Shown piece after piece: positions 56,768 through 64,000 of a stretch of DNA of 64,000 nucleotides. The notes beneath the pieces are model-generated. The model ran no database searches and was not told the origin of the DNA. It saw nothing but the letters and a program-made list of their open reading frames with translations. The position numbers and the translations under genes were made by a program. The DNA lies in assembly GCF_964026475.1 (NCBI RefSeq), contig NZ_OZ032151.1, forward strand, positions 992,001 to 1,056,000, in the 5' to 3' direction. This stretch comes from Candidatus Tisiphia endosymbiont of Nemotelus nigrinus (GTDB lineage: Bacteria; Pseudomonadota; Alphaproteobacteria; Rickettsiales; Rickettsiaceae). The stretch's first letter is position 1. Each line of letters opens with the position of its first letter.

Positions 56768-57514
56768 CTAAACTATAAATTTATAACCATCATATAGAGG
56801 TTTTATATTGTTTGGCAATATTTTTGATATTTCGTGATAATCAATAAAATGATTCATATTAGTTAATAATATTTGTTGTGGCTTGTATTCATCGTTCCAT
56901 TGTAAAATTTTATCTAATCCTGCATGGCAATCATTAGATTCATACGCCATACAATCTAATATCCACACTTTGATGTTTCTTAAGAATGGTTTGGATTCTA
57001 CCGGGAAAGCTGCCACATCACTAGAATATACAAAATCACCCACTCTAATACCCAAACTATCTATAGGACCGTGATGCTGTCTAAGAAATTGTACATCTAT
57101 GGTCTTAATTTTAAATTTTGCAAACAAATCTACCGGTCTTACAATCAGCCTATCAGGAGCAAACAAATGTTGGTGATGATTCTCAGTTTTTAATGCTGTA
57201 GCATTATCAGTAAAAATTTCTAAAGGTCTCTTCTGAAAGAATGGGAATACCCGTAAATCATCAATACCATTAACGTGATCTGCATGATAGTGGGTTAATA
57301 TAGCACCATCCACTTTTTTAATCTTTTCTCGTAGTAATTGTCCTTTAATGTCGAAACCAAAATCAACAAGAATTTGACTATTACCATCATCCATATATAT
57401 TGATGATCTAGTTCTTTTATTGTAACTTGAAGTCGAGCTACATGTACTGCAATCACAATTAATTATTGGTAAACCAAGAGATGAGCCACATCCTAGTACT
57501 GTTATCTGTAGCAT
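56768..57514 (-). CDS. PhnP-like metallo-beta-lactamase-fold hydrolase
   Basis: 248 residues. The metal motif is HYHADH with H75, H77, D79 and H80. An N-terminal cysteine cluster (NCDCSTC, C20, C22 and C25) and the RTRSSIYM stretch recall PhnP, which cleaves cyclic phosphodiesters. Later ligands include the H in LRQHHGPIDSLGIRVGDFVY and the terminal NHFIDYHE. Phosphonate genes are absent, so a housekeeping role on cyclic nucleotides or RNA ends is possible. It heads the operon with the ABC ATPase and retropepsin. Confidence 0.85.
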   Translation of the reverse strand: MLQITVLGCGSSLGLPIINCDCSTCSSTSSYNKRTRSSIYMDDGNSQILVDFGFDIKGQLLREKIKKVDGAILTHYHADHVNGIDDLRVFPFFQKRPLEIFTDNATALKTENHHQHLFAPDRLIVRPVDLFAKFKIKTIDVQFLRQHHGPIDSLGIRVGDFVYSSDVAAFPVESKPFLRNIKVWILDCMAYESNDCHAGLDKILQWNDEYKPQQILLTNMNHFIDYHEISKILPNNIKPLYDGYKFIV

Positions 57515-57548
57515 AATATTATTTTACTTAAACTAAATAAAATTAAAA

Positions 57549-58199
57549 ATGTTTGAACTTTTATATAATTTCCAAGGTCTTAATCAAGAAATATTCTTGT
57601 GGATCAATAGAATAACTAACCATTTTAGCATAATAGCTCATGTTCTACAAATTATCTCTTATTGTTTTAATATTGCCAACTTTGCTATCGCCTATTTGAT
57701 ATATTGTGTATATTTTTACATTCAGCTAAAAAAGATGCAAGATTTTAATCAACGTCATATCAAATTTTGGTCTATCTATAATAAAATGGTATTGATTGGT
57801 ATAATTTATACGATATTCGGTTGTACTTATGCTCTACTTAAGTTTTCAGTTAATCTACCTAGACCATTCTGCTCATTGCCTATTAACAGTTTTGTAACAA
57901 TTGCTAATATTGAACTTGAAAGATGTTTATCCAGCTTTCCAAGCAGTCATTCTGGGTTAGCATTATTAACTACCTACTTTATTTGGTCATATATAACAAT
58001 GGGACAAAAAATTATAGCCCTTTTGATTGTTTTGTTAGTGGCAATCTCACGTATTACTCTTGCTATGCACTATCCAGCTGATATTATTTATAGTTTCCTT
58101 ATCACCATAATAATTATAATAGTTGGCAGAATAGTTTTTAGAATCTTTGCCAACAATTTAATAAAATGTTTAGGTAATAGTATTTTCAAGATTTTATAG
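57549..58199 (+). CDS. PAP2-superfamily phosphatase
   Basis: 216 residues with five or six membrane helices. The three phosphatase motifs are present: KFSVNLPRPF (KxxxxxxRP), SSFPSSHSG (PSGH-type) and SRITLAMHYPADI (SRxxxxxHxxxD). Members dephosphorylate undecaprenyl diphosphate, phosphatidylglycerophosphate or lipid A. No neighbour indicates which. It is divergent from the hydrolase operon, with a 34-bp gap. Confidence 0.87.
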   Translation: MFELLYNFQGLNQEIFLWINRITNHFSIIAHVLQIISYCFNIANFAIAYLIYCVYFYIQLKKMQDFNQRHIKFWSIYNKMVLIGIIYTIFGCTYALLKFSVNLPRPFCSLPINSFVTIANIELERCLSSFPSSHSGLALLTTYFIWSYITMGQKIIALLIVLLVAISRITLAMHYPADIIYSFLITIIIIIVGRIVFRIFANNLIKCLGNSIFKIL

Positions 58200-58227
58200 C
58201 TAACCCGATTAGCATTACCCAGTCTAT

Positions 58228-58391
58228 TAGACACTGTTAACAAAGCTTATTTGATTGATGAATTAATGGATTTTTTAGCGAAAATTAATAAGATTTTTGC
58301 CGGAATAGTATACCTATTTCAAAAAAATCTTATAATTTGCAGCAAAAAAGACTTTATTCACCAATTAAATAAGCTTTGTTAACAGTGTCTA
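58228..58391. repeat. Repeat family A, full copy 5
   Basis: TAGACACTGTTAACAAAGC to TTTGTTAACAGTGTCTA, the most intact copy, between a C-repeat arm (TAGCTAACCCGATTAGC) after the PAP2 gene and an IS4 transposase fragment that starts at its right edge. Confidence 0.87.
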
Positions 58392-58822
58392 AAGTTTCTG
58401 TTTCGGCTTTGCGTAATGATGAAGGAGAGTTAGTAATTATAGCAACCAATGATAATCCTTATCATGCTTTGGATATTTACAAAAGACGCTGGGAAATTGA
58501 AAGTCTTTTTGCTTGCCTTAAAACTAGGGGTTTTAATTTTGAAAATACTCATTTGGTACATTTAGATAGAATAAGCAAATTACTAGGAATATTAGCTATA
58601 GCTTTTACATTTGCTTATACTGTTGGCATATGGAGACATTCCATTAAACCTATAAAATTGAAAGCCCACGGTAGAAAAGCAATGTCAATTTTCAGATATG
58701 GACTTGATTATTTACAAAGAACATATTTAAATCAAGATAAAATGCATAAGGAACTAACTGGCATTATTGACATGTTTATTAAACCATTAATTCCCAGATT
58801 GCCCATTATTATATCATGTTAA
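58388..58822 (+). pseudogene. IS4-family transposase, C-terminal fragment
   Basis: About 140 residues of an IS4 DDE transposase: IIATNDNPYHALDIYKRRWE, with the IESLFACLKTRGFNFENTHL stretch that holds the catalytic Glu and YREK-like region. The N-terminal two-thirds are missing; repeat A lies exactly at the break. The open frame extends slightly into the repeat. Not functional. Confidence 0.75.
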
Positions 58823-59093
58823 TCTTTTTATCATGTACTGAGGATTTCTCTATATTTTCTATCGGCATAAATCAACTAATCCATAAGGTTTATGCCCTTA
58901 TTATAGCATTTTCTTATGGATTTTCTATCTTTTTTTACTCGCTACACATATTAGATATTATATCTCTAGACTTTTGACGGGGAGACTAATTAAAAGATGT
59001 GAAAATTACGTCTTAAAATTTGGTTTATAGAAGCAAAATCATCTTTTAGTTGCTCCATCGCCAAATCTCAGCTAATCCCTTGAACAGATACGC
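58823..59093. other. Intergenic, nothing recognisable
   Basis: AT-rich sequence; a short possible IS4 flank (TTTTTTACTCGCTACACA) but no gene or repeat that I can support. Confidence 0.4.
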
Positions 59094-59564
59094 TTATTTA
59101 ACAATTTCCCACTGACCATCAGGTTTACGACAAGCTTTACCATAAACTTTCTCCTGCTTACCACCCACAACAGCTGTTTGAGTATATTCACGACAATATT
59201 GACCTTGATCATTTTTAAAAGCTCTTTCTGGTGTTACATATCCGTAATTACCACTATCCGGATTACGCCACTCTACGCTTTGACCGCTAGCGCCAGTTTC
59301 TAGTGCTTTCTGAGAGCTTAATTGTGCCAACTGCCTATCATGTTCATCCATAGTCTGACCAATTTGACCACCAATAAGGGCTCCAGCTAAAGCCCCTATA
59401 CCAGTTGCTGCAAGTCGCCCTGTGCCTTTACCAAATTGCGATCCTAAAAGTCCACCAGCTACACCACCAATTAATGTTCCACCACCTTGTTTATTCATAC
59501 CGGTACAACCATGCAACATTGTTGCTGCCAAAATAATTGCCGTAATTTTGAATGTTAAATTCAT
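59094..59564 (-). CDS. Rickettsial 17 kDa surface antigen family lipoprotein
   Basis: 156 residues from the ATG at 59564 (an ATG at 59573 would add MVF). Lipoprotein signal with lipobox MLHGC, then [20 protein letters not shown] and further glycine-zipper helices up to [15 protein letters not shown], and the C-terminal domain with [20 protein letters not shown] and [11 protein letters not shown]. This is the rickettsial 17 kDa antigen pattern: an outer-membrane lipoprotein, substrate of Lgt and LolDE. It is divergent from the CDF gene. Confidence 0.93.
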   Translation of the reverse strand: MNLTFKITAIILAATMLHGCTGMNKQGGGTLIGGVAGGLLGSQFGKGTGRLAATGIGALAGALIGGQIGQTMDEHDRQLAQLSSQKALETGASGQSVEWRNPDSGNYGYVTPERAFKNDQGQYCREYTQTAVVGGKQEKVYGKACRKPDGQWEIVK

Positions 59565-59699
59565 AAAAACCATATAATTTTAAGTTAAAGATATACAAGA
59601 AACCTTATTAAGAGTTGTTAAATTTGACACATCTCTTGATTAGAGTATACTAAGCCGGATAATAATGTATTTTATATTATAAAACAATTGAAATTTTAT

Positions 59700-60608
59700 A
59701 TGGCTACTTTAGAGCATCAAAATTTAATTAAATCTGCATCTTACGTATCTTTTATTGTAGCTACATGTATTTTACTTATTAAATATTATGGATGGCTTGT
59801 GACTGATTCTCAGTCTATTTTAGCATCTTTAATTGATGCTATGCTTGATATTTCATCGTCTTTTATTAATTTAATTGCTATTCGTTTTGCACTGCAACCT
59901 CCTGATTATCACCATAGATTTGGGCATGAGAAAATCCAAGATTTAGCAATTTTTTCACAATCAGTATTCTTTTGTGTTTCTAGTTTATTTATTTGTTCTT
60001 CTTCAGTAAAATCTCTTGTAGATGGATCAGTTCCAAACAATATAGAGTCTGGCATCAATGTAATGTATTTATGTATTATCCTAACTTTTATTTTGGTGGC
60101 TTATCAAAGTTATGTAATAAAAAAGACTGGTTCGGAAATAATAAAAGTAGACAAATTACATTATTTTACAGATTTATTAACAAATATTGCGGTAATTGTT
60201 TCCATAAACTTAACTACTAGTTTTTGGTTTATAGATTCATTATTTGGTATAGGTATTTCAGTATATATAATGTATACTTCTTATGTTTTATTCAGAAAGG
60301 CTTTTAAGAATCTTATTGATGAAGAGCTGCCGGAAAAAGATAGAGCAAAAATTCTATCAATAATTACTCAATTTAAAGAAGTAAAAGGCATCCATGAAAT
60401 GAAAACTAGATATGCTGCAAGTAAACCATTTATACAATGTCACATAGAAATGGATGGAGATATGTCATTATATAGTTCTCATTATCATAGTGATCAAATT
60501 TCTAGTGCATTGCTATTAGAGTTTCCAGGGGCAGAAATAATTATTCATCTAGATCCATATGGTTATGAAGAAAAAGTTAATTACCGTGAAAACATCAAGC
60601 CAGTTTAA
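59700..60608 (+). CDS. Cation diffusion facilitator (CDF) transporter
   Basis: 302 residues from the ATG at 59700 (a TTG at 59688 is possible). Six membrane helices. ASLIDAMLDISSSFINL in helix 2 and HYFTDLLTNIAVI in helix 5 carry the metal-site Asp/His residues, and YHHRFGHEKIQDLAIF lies between. The C-terminal cytoplasmic domain (EVKGIHEMKTRYAASKPFIQ; HIEMDGDMS) is typical of FieF-like zinc/iron exporters. The end overlaps the open frame of tadA. Confidence 0.9.
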   Translation: MATLEHQNLIKSASYVSFIVATCILLIKYYGWLVTDSQSILASLIDAMLDISSSFINLIAIRFALQPPDYHHRFGHEKIQDLAIFSQSVFFCVSSLFICSSSVKSLVDGSVPNNIESGINVMYLCIILTFILVAYQSYVIKKTGSEIIKVDKLHYFTDLLTNIAVIVSINLTTSFWFIDSLFGIGISVYIMYTSYVLFRKAFKNLIDEELPEKDRAKILSIITQFKEVKGIHEMKTRYAASKPFIQCHIEMDGDMSLYSSHYHSDQISSALLLEFPGAEIIIHLDPYGYEEKVNYRENIKPV

Positions 60609-60618
60609 CAATTTTTTC

Positions 60619-61071
60619 ATGGAGGAGGCTCTAAAGCAAGCACAACTTGCTTTAGATAACAATGAAATTCCAGTAGGTGCTGTTATAGTCAATAGAGTAA
60701 GTAACAAAGTTATTGCAAAGACTCATAATATTGTTGAACAAGTAAATAATCCGATATTGCATGCTGAAATTGTAGCAATAAATCAGTCTTGTCAGATTTT
60801 GGCTAGTAAGAATTTATCAGACTGTGATATGTATGTTACTTTAGAACCATGTGCAATGTGTTCTGCTGCAATATCTTTTGCCAGAATGGGTAGATTATTT
60901 TATGCTGCAAACGATCCAAAACAGGGGGCAGTTGAGAATGGGGGACGTTTCTTCAATAGTAAATCTTGTTTCTACCGTCCTGAAATATATAGTGGCTTTT
61001 CAGCAAAATTTTCTGAAAATCTAATCAGAAAATTCTTTAAAAAAATAAGATATAAAAAATGTCATTCCTAG
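60619..61071 (+). CDS. tadA: tRNA-specific adenosine deaminase TadA
   Basis: 150 residues from the ATG at 60619 (the frame is open from 60559 inside the CDF gene, but MEEALKQAQLALDNNEIPVG is the usual TadA start). Zinc site LHAEIVAI (HAE) and EPCAMCSAAI (PCxxC); NPKQGAVENG-like NDPKQGAVENG. It converts A34 to inosine in tRNA-Arg(ACG). It follows the CDF gene by 10 nt and is probably cotranscribed. Confidence 0.93.
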   Translation: MEEALKQAQLALDNNEIPVGAVIVNRVSNKVIAKTHNIVEQVNNPILHAEIVAINQSCQILASKNLSDCDMYVTLEPCAMCSAAISFARMGRLFYAANDPKQGAVENGGRFFNSKSCFYRPEIYSGFSAKFSENLIRKFFKKIRYKKCHS

Positions 61072-61131
61072 GTGTTCCTCTCTTGATGGTAATTCTTCAT
61101 AATACACACCACCACTCTTTGGGACTAAACC

Positions 61132-61171
61132 CCTAGACACTTATATCATAATTTAAAGATATAAGTGTCTA
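61132..61171. repeat. Minimal family B palindrome
   Basis: TAGACACTTATATC, a 10-nt ATAATTTAAA loop, and GATATAAGTGTCTA: only the outer tips of family B remain. A similar core is at 13824-13854. Confidence 0.7.
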
Positions 61172-61188
61172 GAACATTATCGGGTTAG

Positions 61189-63024
61189 CTATATAATCTG
61201 TTTCGAATTATTGAACTTTAATTTTAATTCATCAAGGCTAAATGTTATGTTGATAATAGCGCCACCTTCTGACCGGTTTGCTAATTCTAATGTTGCACAA
61301 TGATCTTGTGCTATTTTTTTGATAATAGCTAACCCTAAACCAGTTCCTTTAGATCTAGTTGTTATATAAGCTTCTGTTACCCTATCAATTAAATTTGCTT
61401 GGAAACCCACCCCATTGTCATCTACTGTAATAGTAACTTGATGATTAGATTTAGTTATAGAAACAGTAATAATACCCTGTTGAAATCTAGTAAGCCTTAT
61501 AGATTCTTCGGCATTTTTTAATAAATTAACCATGATTTGATTAATTTGAGTTGTGTCGCAAATAAAATCTATATACTGATCAGTTGTGATAAATTTATAT
61601 AATATTTTATCATTAATTAATTTTCGTGATTCAACCATATTTTTTATAAGAATTACTAGATCACAATCCATAAATACTGGGGCTGGTAATCTTGCAAAAT
61701 TAACAAATTCAGAGACAATCTTCTTAATATCATCAGTGTGACGTACTATCATTTGTATGTATTTGTTAAATTCCGCTTTATCTTCAACTTGATTACTAAA
61801 TTTTCTCAACAATCTTTCGGAGGCAAGGTGAATGGGTGTCAAAGGGTTCTTAATCTCATGTGCTACTTTCCTTGCAACATCAGACCAAGCAAGTGCACGC
61901 TGAGCTATAACTAAATCTCTTTGTTGACGATCAATTTGTTTAATCATCCTATTAAAAGCTGAGGATAAAACACTTATCTCATCTTTATTAATAACGTCTT
62001 CTGGCACTTGGATGGTTAAGTCACCATTTTTAACTTTTTCAGCAGCACTCACTAATTTTCTAATAGGCGTTACTATCTTTGTAGCAAAGATCATACCCCA
62101 ACTTATTGCAGCTAACAACAGTAATAATGCAATAAAAATAAATACTATAAAAAATTTAATCTGCATACTGGATATATGTTTTTTAAGACGATAATATTCC
62201 TCAGCTGCACCGTTAGTTTTATCAATATGATCGGTAATTTTAGCATCAATCAATCTACCTACCAATAAATATATATCATTCTGCTCTTTAAGTTTTATAA
62301 GCATTCGAATCTTTGTTGGATCAGATTTTATCTCAACAATCTCTCCTATTTCAGCTCTTTTCATTAAATGAGCTGGAATAGTAGCGAATGAAATTGCAAA
62401 ACTTAGGAAGGTGTTAGCAATAACAGTATTAGTAGGTTTATGTAAAACTATAACTTCATCAAGAGAACGCATTTCAGCTTCAGAATTTAATGTTTCATTA
62501 AATAAAATGGGGTTATGTATTAAGTCATAATACATTTCACTTAAATCATAAGCGACAGATAACGCTGTTTCTCGCAATTGCAGTTTATGCTCATTGATAT
62601 AAGATTCTGCTACTATTATCGATTGATCAAGCACCGCAGAAATCTTTTTATCGAACCAAGACTGAATGCCAAAATTAAAAAAATATGCTGAAAATACTGA
62701 AACAACAATAGTTGGGATTGTAGCAACCAAACTAAAGGCAATGATGATACGATTTTGTAATTTCGAAGACTTATCGATTTCTTCTTTATCAACAAAAGCT
62801 CGTAAAAATTTACGAGCTAATAAAATACCTAAAAGTAAGAATATAGTAAGATCTACTAATATGAGTCCGATAACTCTAATTGGGTCTGGTCCAAGAGACT
62901 TTGACTCAATTGAAATTACATAATAGGTTGAGCAAGCCAATAAGATGGCTATAATTATTAGGACAAATAGTAATTTACTGCTATCACAATATTTTCTAAG
63001 ATATCGATAAAAGTGATTCAACAT
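61189..63024 (-). CDS. NtrY-like sensor histidine kinase
   Basis: 611 residues. Membrane helices at about 18-35, 47-70 and 88-115, an extracytoplasmic sensor region, another helix near 283-312, a HAMP domain (TPIRKLVSAAEKVKNGDLTI), then HisKA with H389 in VAHEIKNPLTPIHLASERL and HATPase_c (NLLKNAEESI, DDNGVGF, GTGLGLAI). The multi-helix N-terminus is the NtrY layout; a PAS domain between HAMP and HisKA is not evident. The partner NtrX regulator is not here. It lies 8 nt downstream of pccA, so the two share a transcript. Confidence 0.9.
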   Translation of the reverse strand: MLNHFYRYLRKYCDSSKLLFVLIIIAILLACSTYYVISIESKSLGPDPIRVIGLILVDLTIFLLLGILLARKFLRAFVDKEEIDKSSKLQNRIIIAFSLVATIPTIVVSVFSAYFFNFGIQSWFDKKISAVLDQSIIVAESYINEHKLQLRETALSVAYDLSEMYYDLIHNPILFNETLNSEAEMRSLDEVIVLHKPTNTVIANTFLSFAISFATIPAHLMKRAEIGEIVEIKSDPTKIRMLIKLKEQNDIYLLVGRLIDAKITDHIDKTNGAAEEYYRLKKHISSMQIKFFIVFIFIALLLLLAAISWGMIFATKIVTPIRKLVSAAEKVKNGDLTIQVPEDVINKDEISVLSSAFNRMIKQIDRQQRDLVIAQRALAWSDVARKVAHEIKNPLTPIHLASERLLRKFSNQVEDKAEFNKYIQMIVRHTDDIKKIVSEFVNFARLPAPVFMDCDLVILIKNMVESRKLINDKILYKFITTDQYIDFICDTTQINQIMVNLLKNAEESIRLTRFQQGIITVSITKSNHQVTITVDDNGVGFQANLIDRVTEAYITTRSKGTGLGLAIIKKIAQDHCATLELANRSEGGAIINITFSLDELKLKFNNSKQII

Positions 63025-63032
63025 TTTTTTAC

Positions 63033-64000
63033 CTAAGCAAATTCTAGTAATACCTGACCACTAACCACCTGATCCTTTTCATTAACTAGGATTTTAACAA
63101 TTTTTCCATTACGTTCAGCAACAAGTATATTTTCCATTTTCATAGCAGTTAAAACCATAATCTCTTGACCAACAATTACTTCACTACCTTCTTGCACTTT
63201 AATTGCAATAATTTGCCCTGCAAGCGGAGCTTTCATCTCTGTTTGCTCTTCTTGGATATTTTTGGTAATCATTAACGCTTCTAGTTCGGACATTCTTGGA
63301 GAACGAACATAAGCTTTCACAGTAATGCCTGAATGTGATAACATATAGCCTGTTACGATATTTTCAATTTTTACATTGGCTTTTCTACCATTTACAATAC
63401 AGGGAAAAAGCCTACTACCTAAAGTCCAATTACTGCGTATGTAGATTCTATCATTTTCTTGTCTTATGTTATAACCATAATCTACGGATTTAATTAACAC
63501 TGAAAATAGCTTGTCATCAATTGATACAACCCATCTAGTACCAATTTTATTGGTTTGATCGATTATTTGACCAGAAATTAACGATGCCCGTTTCTGCTCA
63601 GCCATATAAATAAAAATGGTTGTAGCAAGGAATATTTTAGTAATTTCAGATGTTAAGCTTGCCCCAGAGAAACCATCTGGATATTCTTCTTCTATAAACG
63701 CGGTATTTATATCACCTACTATAAAGCGAGGATGTGATATTACTGCTTCTAGAAAACTAATATTATGGGAAATACCTTGTATTATATAGGAGCTTAAAGC
63801 AGAACGCATAACTTCAATAGCTTGCTCTCTAGTTTCTCCATAAGTACAAAGTTTTGCAATCATTGAATCATAAAACATACTGACTTCCCCTCCAAGTCCG
63901 AAACCAGTATCCACACGGATATTAGCATTCTTTGGGGGCTCTGAATATTCAGTAATTCTACCACCAGACGGCAAAAATCCACGTATTGGATTTTCTGCAC
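63033..64000 (-). CDS. pccA: Propionyl-CoA carboxylase alpha subunit, C-terminal part
   Basis: Partial: the frame is open to the window edge (AENPIRGFLPSGGRITEYSE), so the true start lies beyond. The visible part covers the end of the biotin carboxylase domain (DTGFGLGGEVSMFYDSMIAK, YGETREQAIEVM), the BT linker domain and the C-terminal biotinyl domain, with the biotin lysine in VLTAMKMENILVAE. It carboxylates propionyl-CoA with PccB, feeding methylmalonyl-CoA/succinyl-CoA. It is the first visible gene of the pccA-NtrY-like operon. Confidence 0.93.
   Translation of the reverse strand, partial: AENPIRGFLPSGGRITEYSEPPKNANIRVDTGFGLGGEVSMFYDSMIAKLCTYGETREQAIEVMRSALSSYIIQGISHNISFLEAVISHPRFIVGDINTAFIEEEYPDGFSGASLTSEITKIFLATTIFIYMAEQKRASLISGQIIDQTNKIGTRWVVSIDDKLFSVLIKSVDYGYNIRQENDRIYIRSNWTLGSRLFPCIVNGRKANVKIENIVTGYMLSHSGITVKAYVRSPRMSELEALMITKNIQEEQTEMKAPLAGQIIAIKVQEGSEVIVGQEIMVLTAMKMENILVAERNGKIVKILVNEKDQVVSGQVLLEFA

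Overview
The window is AT-rich alphaproteobacterial DNA, almost certainly from a Rickettsiaceae genome (Rickettsia, or a relative such as Tisiphia or Megaira; I cannot separate these from sequence alone). The evidence is a 23S-5S rRNA unit with its own promoter and no linked 16S or spacer tRNAs, a 17 kDa rickettsial surface antigen, a eukaryote-like IleRS, a retropepsin of the rickettsial APRc type, DUF2608 proteins, an NtrY-like kinase next to pccA, and many palindromic repeats, some of them inside reading frames. Housekeeping genes are scattered singly or in pairs and separated by repeat debris, as expected of a reduced but repeat-invaded intracellular genome.

Layout. 1-3.2 kb: lolD and a LolC/E permease (lipoprotein release), then an MFS exporter. 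3.3-5.3 kb: frameshifted mpg, an IS630 scrap and a PLP dehydratase. 5.4-9.0 kb: lon with an intact IS3-type element on its 3' end. 9.1-13.6 kb: an overlapping run of cysQ, two DUF2608 paralogues and a 587-residue orphan. 13.6-18 kb: repeat-rich gap, a RelE-like/UvrD-like/ankyrin fusion, yaaA. 18-21.4 kb: promoter, 23S and 5S rRNA. 21.4-24.3 kb: repeats, a VUT transporter, two orphan genes, tRNA-Gln. 24.4-27.7 kb: mlaC, mlaA, a TPR-methyltransferase, a damaged YciI gene. 27.8-31.5 kb: aatA, a DUF374 acyltransferase and waaA (4-nt overlaps), then type 1 idi. 31.5-34.1 kb: nested repeats, tRNA-Ala, a 444-residue orphan. 34.4-40.5 kb: lgt/MidA-type pair, ileS, a COQ9 gene interrupted in frame by a palindromic element. 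40.7-44 kb: rpsU, an ELM1-like secreted protein, IS982 and IS110 remnants. 44-50 kb: leuS, a DUF3576 protein, a frameshifted small membrane protein, a CatB-type acetyltransferase, coxB. 50-55 kb: B3/B4 editing-domain gene, yebC, truncated-type glmU, an esterase, glyA. 55.3-58.8 kb: retropepsin, ABC ATPase and PhnP-like hydrolase operon, PAP2 phosphatase, IS4 fragment. 59-64 kb: 17 kDa antigen, CDF transporter, tadA, NtrY-like kinase, and pccA running off the end.

Recurring functional themes are cell-envelope maintenance (LolDE, MlaA/MlaC, Lgt, WaaA, 17 kDa lipoprotein), translation (rRNA, two tRNAs, IleRS, LeuRS, S21, TadA) and aerobic respiration with quinone supply (CoxB, COQ9, MidA-type factor).

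The most distinctive content is the repeat load. I recognise at least five families. A is a 164-bp near-palindrome carrying a conserved open frame. B is a 138-bp element with perfect 47-bp arms. C is a long palindrome built on CGTCATTGCGAGG, found in more than 15 places. D is an RPE1-like coding element. G is a palindrome starting TATACTCAAATGATTTG. A and B both begin TAGACA and end TGTCTA, consistent with insertion at TA. C and D have entered protein-coding genes in frame: C in COQ9, D in the export signal of a DUF2608 protein. No CRISPR array or complete defence island is visible.
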